Shown here one piece after another: positions 4,070 to 7,876 of a stretch of 7,876 nucleotides of DNA; the stretch's first letter is position 1, and the number at the start of each line of letters is the position of its first letter. This stretch comes from Lachnospiraceae bacterium UBA7109 (lineage in GTDB: Bacteria; Bacillota; Clostridia; Lachnospirales; Lachnospiraceae): positions 1 through 7,876 of the forward strand of contig DKYD01000084.1 in NCBI GenBank assembly GCA_002492335.1, given 5' to 3'. A program made the translations under genes and the position numbers. The notes under the pieces were generated by a model. It made no database searches. It was not told where the DNA came from and saw only the letters and a program-made list of their open reading frames with translations.

Positions 4070-5612
4070 AAGGCCATATTTACTGCCAGAGCCGTTGACC
4101 TGCAGTGCAGACAGAGTCAAAGATGGCGTGGGGATGGAACTGGTAGAAGAATATATCAAAAAACATGAGAGACGTATGCCAAGATATCAGTATCTGGAAA
4201 ACCTGTATAAGGGATTCCATGATGTATATAAGCAGCCGGAAAAAGAAGGATGGAAACCTGATAATCGTCTTGCAGTGAATTTTCCAAGATATATTACCGA
4301 GACATTTATGGGGTACGGATATGGCGTTCCCATCAAAGAAAGCCATCCCGATGAAACGGTTAATGCGTCGATCAAAACCTTCCGGGATAATAATGAGATC
4401 ACGGATCATGAATATGAGCTGCTTCGTAAAGCTTGTATTTATGGGCATGCGTGGGAATATTTGTACCAGGATGAGCATGCGGAGACTAAGATGACAGTCT
4501 GCACACCGAAAGAATTGTTCGTTGTGTATGATGATACGGTGAAAGGGCGCGCGCTGTTTGCAGTCAGGTACGGCTATCACGATACGGAGGGTGATTATCG
4601 CGGTGAACGATATGGAGAGATCTTGACCCGTGAATCGAGAGAACCCTTTGAAGGAAGCATGAAACAGGAATGCGAGGACAATCCTTACGGTTACATCCCA
4701 TGTGTAGAATACAGGCTGAATGATGAGCGGATCGGACTATTTGAAGAGGTGGCTGGGTTGGTGGAAGCCTACAGCCATGCTGTTGGAGAGAAGGCAAACG
4801 ATGTGGATGCTTTTGCCGAAGCGTATCTTGCAATACTTGGAGAAGAAGTCGATGAAGAGGATGTGAAAGAGATTCGCGACAAACGCCTGATAAACCTATT
4901 TGGAACAAATAACGCAAAGGATATCCTTGTACAGTTCCTCCAGAAGCCTACGGCAGACGGGACACAGGAAAATCTTCTGAACCGCTTGGAGAGATTGATC
5001 TATCAGATATCAATGGTGGCTAATATCTCTGATGAAAACTATGGCAATGCGACGTCAGGCGTTGCACTGGCATATAAACTTCAGGCGATGAGCAATCTGG
5101 CGCTTGGCTTTGATCGGAAGATAGAAAAATCACTAAAGAAAAGATATAAGATATTCTGTTCACTTTCCACTAATGTCTCGGATCCGGATGCATGGAGGGC
5201 AATGGAGATCAAGACTACGCGGAATATTCCAAATAATATCAAAGAAGAAGTTGAGACAGCCCAGTTGCTTGAAGGTATGGTATCAAAAGAAACGCAGCTT
5301 GGAGTAATGAGTATTGTTCCGGTGCCATCTGTCGAGATTGAGAAGATGGAAAAGGAACAGAATAAAGATACAGATGATGCTGTAATGAAGAGGATGTTTG
5401 GAGCTGGTACTAATACTACTCAAGAAGGGTTAAATGAGAATGCGGAAGTGCAGGGCAAGCAATTAAATGGAGCTCAGACACAAAGCCTTATTGCGATAAT
5501 GTCTCAGTATACTTCTGGAAGCATTTCAGAGGGGCAAGCAGTTAATTTGATTGCAACGGCAATAGGAGTTACCAAGGAAGAAGCAAGACAAATATTGAAC
5601 GGAGAGTTGTAA
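4056..5612 (+). CDS. Phage portal protein (SPP1 gp6-like)
   Basis: This subunit forms the ring at the capsid vertex through which DNA enters and leaves. The family is recognised by the N-terminal lead (LVEEYIKKHERRMPRYQYLE), the NRLAVNFPRYITETFMGYGY segment, and the CTPKELFVVYDDTVKGRALF and GYIPCVEYRLNDERIGLFEE stretches. A long helical stem/wing region follows (YGNATSGVALAYKLQAMSNL). GAGGAG (4041-4046) lies nine bases before the ATG. After about residue 445 a polar linker leads into a separate helical tail (QLNGAQTQSLIAIMSQYTSG through ATAIGVTKEEARQILNG), and the DNA there becomes more AT-rich. The tail resembles an add-on seen in some Gram-positive phage portals. The 518-aa length fits that extended form. 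The stop directly abuts the next ATG (TAAATG). Confidence 0.92.
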   Translation: MPTSKRPYLLPEPLTCSADRVKDGVGMELVEEYIKKHERRMPRYQYLENLYKGFHDVYKQPEKEGWKPDNRLAVNFPRYITETFMGYGYGVPIKESHPDETVNASIKTFRDNNEITDHEYELLRKACIYGHAWEYLYQDEHAETKMTVCTPKELFVVYDDTVKGRALFAVRYGYHDTEGDYRGERYGEILTRESREPFEGSMKQECEDNPYGYIPCVEYRLNDERIGLFEEVAGLVEAYSHAVGEKANDVDAFAEAYLAILGEEVDEEDVKEIRDKRLINLFGTNNAKDILVQFLQKPTADGTQENLLNRLERLIYQISMVANISDENYGNATSGVALAYKLQAMSNLALGFDRKIEKSLKKRYKIFCSLSTNVSDPDAWRAMEIKTTRNIPNNIKEEVETAQLLEGMVSKETQLGVMSIVPVPSVEIEKMEKEQNKDTDDAVMKRMFGAGTNTTQEGLNENAEVQGKQLNGAQTQSLIAIMSQYTSGSISEGQAVNLIATAIGVTKEEARQILNGEL

Positions 5613-6563
5613 ATGGACAGTATAGAATACTGGCGTAAGCGCGAAGAGGAACAACTTAAGCATTACATAACCGATGAAGCTGAGTATAAGAAGCAGATTG
5701 AAAAAATCTATGATTACATGATGGATCAGATCCAGAAGGAGATCAATGGATTCTATGCCAAGTATGCTAAGAAAGAAGGCATCACTCTGGCGGAGGCAAA
5801 GAAGCGTGTATCTAAGCTGGATATCGAAGCCTATGAGCGAAAAGCGGATAAGTACGTGAAAGATAAGACATTTACGGAAGAAGCCAATGAAGAGATGCGT
5901 CTGTACAATGCGACGATGAAGATCAACCGGCTGGAACTGTTGAAAGCGAATATCGGTTTAGAGCTTGTAGATGGCTTTGATGAGCTACAGAAGTATTACG
6001 ATCAGATTCTGACCGAGCGTACGCTTGAAGAATTTGAACGGCAGGCCGGGATCCTTGGCAAGACGGTGCAGAACAATGCGCAGGCAGCCCATGCGATTGT
6101 GAATGCTTCCTTTGCCAATGCAACATTCTCCGATCGTATCTGGATGTATCAGGATATGTTAAAAGCTGATCTGTCTAAGCTCTTACGGGAAGGATTAATC
6201 CAGGGCAGGAACCCACGGCAGCTTGCTATACATCTGACCAAGCGGTTTGGTGTCGCAAAGTACGATGCGGAAAGGTTGATGCGGACAGAGCTTGCCAGAG
6301 TGCAGGTTGAAGCGCAGAAGCAGTCCTTTGAGCGGAACGGGTATGAAGAATATGAGTTCGTTGCTCTTGGTTCCGCCTGTGGAATATGCAAGGAGTTAGA
6401 CGGGAAGCATTTTAAGGTAAAGGATATGGAAACCGCTGTGAATGCGCCGCCGATGCACCCTTTTGCAGGTGCTCGATTTCTGCTTACGAAGATAGCAAAG
6501 ACTATGAAGCGTGGCTTGATTATCTTAGTAAAGGCGGAACCACAGAAGAGTGGAATAAACTGA
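5613..6563 (+). CDS. MuF/SPP1 gp7-like minor head protein (zero-frame product, 316 aa)
   Basis: This minor capsid protein is associated with the portal and ejected DNA. The long N-terminal helical region (about residues 1-150) starts MDSIEYWRKREEEQLKHY. The MuF core covers about residues 165-284: WMYQDMLKADLSKLLREGLI, GRNPRQLAIHLTKRFGVAKY, RTELARVQVEAQKQSFERNG, then ACGICKELDGKHF with Cys256 and Cys259, then APPMHPF. At that point the family normally continues with C-R-C. Here the zero frame instead reads AGARFLLTKIAKTMKRG and stops, giving 32 residues unlike the family. The -1 frame continues CRCSISAYEDSKDYEAWLDY and runs to 7048, so the intended product is probably join(5613..6464, 6464..7048), 478 aa. 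GGAGAG precedes the ATG by about seven bases inside the portal tail. Confidence 0.88.
   Translation: MDSIEYWRKREEEQLKHYITDEAEYKKQIEKIYDYMMDQIQKEINGFYAKYAKKEGITLAEAKKRVSKLDIEAYERKADKYVKDKTFTEEANEEMRLYNATMKINRLELLKANIGLELVDGFDELQKYYDQILTERTLEEFERQAGILGKTVQNNAQAAHAIVNASFANATFSDRIWMYQDMLKADLSKLLREGLIQGRNPRQLAIHLTKRFGVAKYDAERLMRTELARVQVEAQKQSFERNGYEEYEFVALGSACGICKELDGKHFKVKDMETAVNAPPMHPFAGARFLLTKIAKTMKRGLIILVKAEPQKSGIN
6458..6464 (+). other. -1 frameshift site (CCCTTTT) or one-base deletion in the MuF gene
   Basis: Zero-frame codons are CAC CCT TTT, and with the preceding C they form C CCT TTT, a perfect X XXY YYZ slippery heptamer. Slipping back one base makes the next codons TGC AGG TGC, restoring the conserved HPFCRC of MuF proteins and opening a frame that stays open for 194 codons. 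A weak 4-bp stem (GCAG 6465-6468 with CTGC 6480-6483) is the only downstream structure I see, and no Shine-Dalgarno-like stimulator lies 10-15 bases upstream. Loss of one base from TTT-TTGC or TTC-TGC would look the same. The frame change itself is certain; its mechanism is not. Confidence 0.8.
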
Positions 6564-6592
6564 AAGCCGGGAAGAAATCGAGCGGAGCAAAC

Positions 6593-7048
6593 ATGACAGA
6601 GCTGAAAGATGTTACAAGAGAGTATGTGGACAATGCAAAACCGGGAATGGGCTCAATTCGTTATGATGGTGTATATGATAAAATGCGTCATGCCGATGAA
6701 GTAGAGGTTGCTAGTTGGATACATGATAATTTAGGTGGAAACATAATGCTTCTCAATGAAGTTCAGGAAGTAGGTGTAAAAACGCCAGACTATGTGTGGC
6801 GGGGAAAACTGTGGGATTTAAAAACAACTACCACAGCAAAATCCGCTAATAGTGCTGTGAGGCATGGATTAAAACAGATACGAGAAAATCCCGGTGGTAT
6901 TATACTTGATTACAAAAGCAATGAGGTTTCTATTGATGAATTGTATACAGTTTTGCAAAAGAGACTTTCGGCGAGTGCAAAATTTGCGGTAGATATAATA
7001 ATTCTGCGTGAAGGTAAAGATTTGATAGTATTTAGATATAAAAAATAG
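6593..7048 (+). CDS. C-terminal PD-(D/E)XK nuclease toxin module of the MuF protein (CdiA tRNase-like)
   Basis: The -1 frame from 6464 runs through KGGTTEEWNKLKAGKKSSGA, typical of MuF tails, into a toxin module starting near Met 6593. Numbered from that Met, a pre-toxin part (REYVDNAKPGMGSIRYDG, then HADEVEVASWIHDNLGGN) precedes the nuclease motif: Pro65-Asp66 in KTPDYVWRGK and Asp75-Leu-Lys77 in LWDLKTTT. A helix (SAVRHGLKQI) and strands (IILDY, VDIIILREGKDLIVFRYKK) follow. This matches the pattern of CdiA C-terminal tRNases and of MuF polymorphic toxins of temperate phages. It would enter target or host cells with the virion or act after ejection; that role is inferred. GGAG lies five bases before ATG 6593, so separate translation is possible. 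Base composition is more AT-rich than the MuF core, suggesting module exchange. No immunity gene is obvious downstream. Confidence 0.75.
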   Translation: MTELKDVTREYVDNAKPGMGSIRYDGVYDKMRHADEVEVASWIHDNLGGNIMLLNEVQEVGVKTPDYVWRGKLWDLKTTTTAKSANSAVRHGLKQIRENPGGIILDYKSNEVSIDELYTVLQKRLSASAKFAVDIIILREGKDLIVFRYKK

Positions 7049-7087
7049 AGGCTTTACCACCCCCACCATATAGCGGAGGGGAGCCTC
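7048..7087 (-). terminator. Hairpin after the toxin, oriented as a minus-strand terminator
   Basis: GAGGCT (7048-7053) pairs with AGCCTC (7082-7087), and inner CCCC and GGGG blocks extend the stem. On the minus strand the stem is followed by TATTTTTTAT, a fair T run; on the + strand the next bases are CATCTATTTTATACC, which is poorer. It overlaps the toxin stop codon. It may end a short minus-strand transcript (see the ORF at 7091-7186) or work weakly in both directions. Confidence 0.45.
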
Positions 7088-7090
7088 CAT

Positions 7091-7186
7091 CTATTTTATA
7101 CCATATTTTTTCTTTTTAATCAATATATATACAGATTTTAACGCGTTGTTTTTACAAGGCGTTATTTTTATGTCTTCTGGCGTCAA
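7091..7186 (-). CDS. Doubtful 31-codon minus-strand ORF
   Basis: From a TTG at 7186 the minus strand reads a coding-like LTPEDIKITPCKNNALKSVY followed by a basic end, ILIKKKYGIK, and stops at 7091-7093. GGGAG lies eight bases before the TTG, and the hairpin at 7048-7087 stands just past the stop. Against it: the start is TTG, A-rich DNA easily yields Lys/Asn-rich frames, and the sequence overlaps the + strand terminator at 7139-7169. It may also be a remnant of a gene lost from this slot. Its place beside the toxin is where an immunity gene would be expected, but it is too small and on the wrong strand to claim that. Confidence 0.2.
   Translation of the reverse strand: MTPEDIKITPCKNNALKSVYILIKKKKYGIK
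7139..7169 (+). terminator. Intrinsic terminator after the toxin gene
   Basis: TAACGC-G-TTGT pairs with ACAA-G-GCGTTA around a TTTT loop (one G-G mismatch) and is followed by TTTTT (7165-7169). It would end the head-gene transcript before the HNH gene, which then needs its own promoter. Confidence 0.65.
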
Positions 7187-7240
7187 TAGGGTAGCTCCCG
7201 AAAGCAATGAGCCTTGATTGTTTTGGCGCCAATATATAAG
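7179..7240 (+). promoter_or_regulatory. Structured upstream region of the HNH gene with palindrome and weak promoter
   Basis: GGCG-TCAA (7179-7186) can pair with TTGA (7214-7217) and CGCC (7227-7230), enclosing a small GGG/CCC stem (7189-7199). A perfect 10-base palindrome TTGGCGCCAA lies at 7223-7232. A possible promoter is TTGATT (7214-7219), a 15-base spacer and TATAAG (7235-7240); the spacing is short, and the palindrome would sit between the boxes. The folding and the promoter are alternative readings of the same bases. Confidence 0.3.
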
Positions 7241-7266
7241 GCGATTACGGAAAGGCGGTAATAGAA

Positions 7267-7833
7267 GTGGAAGAAATTTGGAAAGATATTACAGGATATG
7301 AAGGATTGTATCAAGTAAGCAATTTTGGCCGGGTCAAGAGCCTTGGGCGATACAAGGGAAATCACTCAAAGTTGCAGTATATCCCGGAAAGAATAAAGGT
7401 ACTGCATGAAAGAGCAGATAAAGGAAAGAAAACAGGATATCTTGTAACAATTTTATACAAAAACAACAAGGGAAAGAATTATTATGTGCATCGGCTTGTT
7501 GCTGAAGCATTTGTACAAAATCCAGAGGATAAGCAAACAGTAAATCATGTAAATGGAGATAAGCACGATAATAGGGCTGAAAATCTGGAGTGGAATACGT
7601 ATCAAGAAAACAATATCCATGCATACGTAACAGGATTAAATGATGAAAAACATAGAAGAAACTGCAAGGGTTCAATGGCGGTAAGACAATTAACTCTTGA
7701 CGGAAATCTGGTCGCTGTATATCCGAGCATAAGAGAGGCTGAAAGACAGACGGGCATTTGTAGTCAATCAATTTCCATTGGTGTTCGCAAGGGATGGAGA
7801 TATGGCGGATATATTTGGGAAAAAGTATCATAA
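7267..7833 (+). CDS. Free-standing NUMOD4-HNH homing endonuclease
   Basis: This is a selfish DNA endonuclease that cuts a target and spreads its own gene by repair. The domains are NUMOD4 at about residues 3-27 (EIWKDITGYEGLYQVSNFGR), then an HNH_3 nuclease at about 90-140 (YYVHRLVAEAFVQNPEDK, then VNHVNGDKHDNRAENLEWN). The catalytic-type His/Asn are in NHVNGDKHDN. A NUMOD1-like DNA-binding helix-turn-helix tail covers about 143-188 (AVYPSIREAERQTGICSQSI, then RYGGYIWEKVS). The start is GTG at 7267, with an AAGGCGG binding site about eight bases upstream. The 188-aa length is normal and no truncation is visible. It sits after the MuF toxin, interrupting the expected run of capsid genes, with a terminator in front, so it behaves as an insertion in the head module. 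Confidence 0.9.
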   Translation: MEEIWKDITGYEGLYQVSNFGRVKSLGRYKGNHSKLQYIPERIKVLHERADKGKKTGYLVTILYKNNKGKNYYVHRLVAEAFVQNPEDKQTVNHVNGDKHDNRAENLEWNTYQENNIHAYVTGLNDEKHRRNCKGSMAVRQLTLDGNLVAVYPSIREAERQTGICSQSISIGVRKGWRYGGYIWEKVS

Positions 7834-7876
7834 ATAACCACCAGTCAGAAATAAGAAAACACAAGATAAAGGAAAA

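Noticed and set aside
1..7876. CRISPR array, insertion sequence or long tandem repeat
   Set aside because: No regularly spaced repeats, transposase motifs or terminal inverted repeats were seen on either strand.

Overview
This window looks like part of a temperate tailed phage (prophage) of a low- to mid-GC Firmicute, most likely a Clostridia/Lachnospiraceae-type host. The evidence is the strong AGGAGG-type ribosome binding sites, the tight ATGA-style gene overlaps, and the gene order: late regulator, small terminase, large terminase, SPP1 gp6-like portal, SPP1 gp7/MuF-like minor head protein. The host assignment is inference; the phage head-gene order is read directly from the translations.

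Positions 1-1157 (+ strand) hold a string of very small overlapping phage genes: a broken 28-codon gene, a 67-aa protein, a 51-aa single-pass membrane protein, a 57-aa protein, and a sigma-70-region-4/RinA-ArpU-like regulator that probably drives the late genes. Positions 1158-1338 follow with an extended -10 promoter, stem-loops and an intrinsic terminator, so they could be a small RNA or an attenuated leader.

Positions 1346-1930 are a self-contained minus-strand island. It has a near-consensus promoter with a perfect palindrome filling the -35/-10 spacer, then a 28-aa hydrophobic peptide with a perfect ribosome binding site, a GGGG/CCCC hairpin switch, a 58-aa two-helix membrane protein, a 62-aa Cro/CI-type repressor and its own terminator. 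An opposing promoter could make an antisense RNA over the peptide gene. The layout resembles a small autoregulated moron or a toxin-antitoxin-like unit.

Positions 1959-2074 contain a terminator and a tRNA-Met(CAT) with slightly degenerate features. Positions 2107-6563 are the DNA packaging and head-assembly genes, all overlapping or abutting.

The most striking feature lies at 6458-6464. The MuF minor head gene is interrupted by a frame change exactly at its conserved HPFCRC motif, on a perfect X XXY YYZ slippery heptamer (CCCTTTT). A -1 shift restores the motif and fuses the head protein to a C-terminal PD-(D/E)XK nuclease resembling CdiA-type tRNase toxins. It would give a 478-aa MuF polymorphic toxin. 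This may be programmed frameshifting, a one-base deletion, or a sequence error. No convincing immunity gene follows within the window.

Positions 7049-7266 are AT-rich with two hairpins, a weak 31-codon minus-strand ORF and a palindrome. Then comes a free-standing NUMOD4-HNH-NUMOD1 homing endonuclease (7267-7833). The last 43 bases show no feature I can support.
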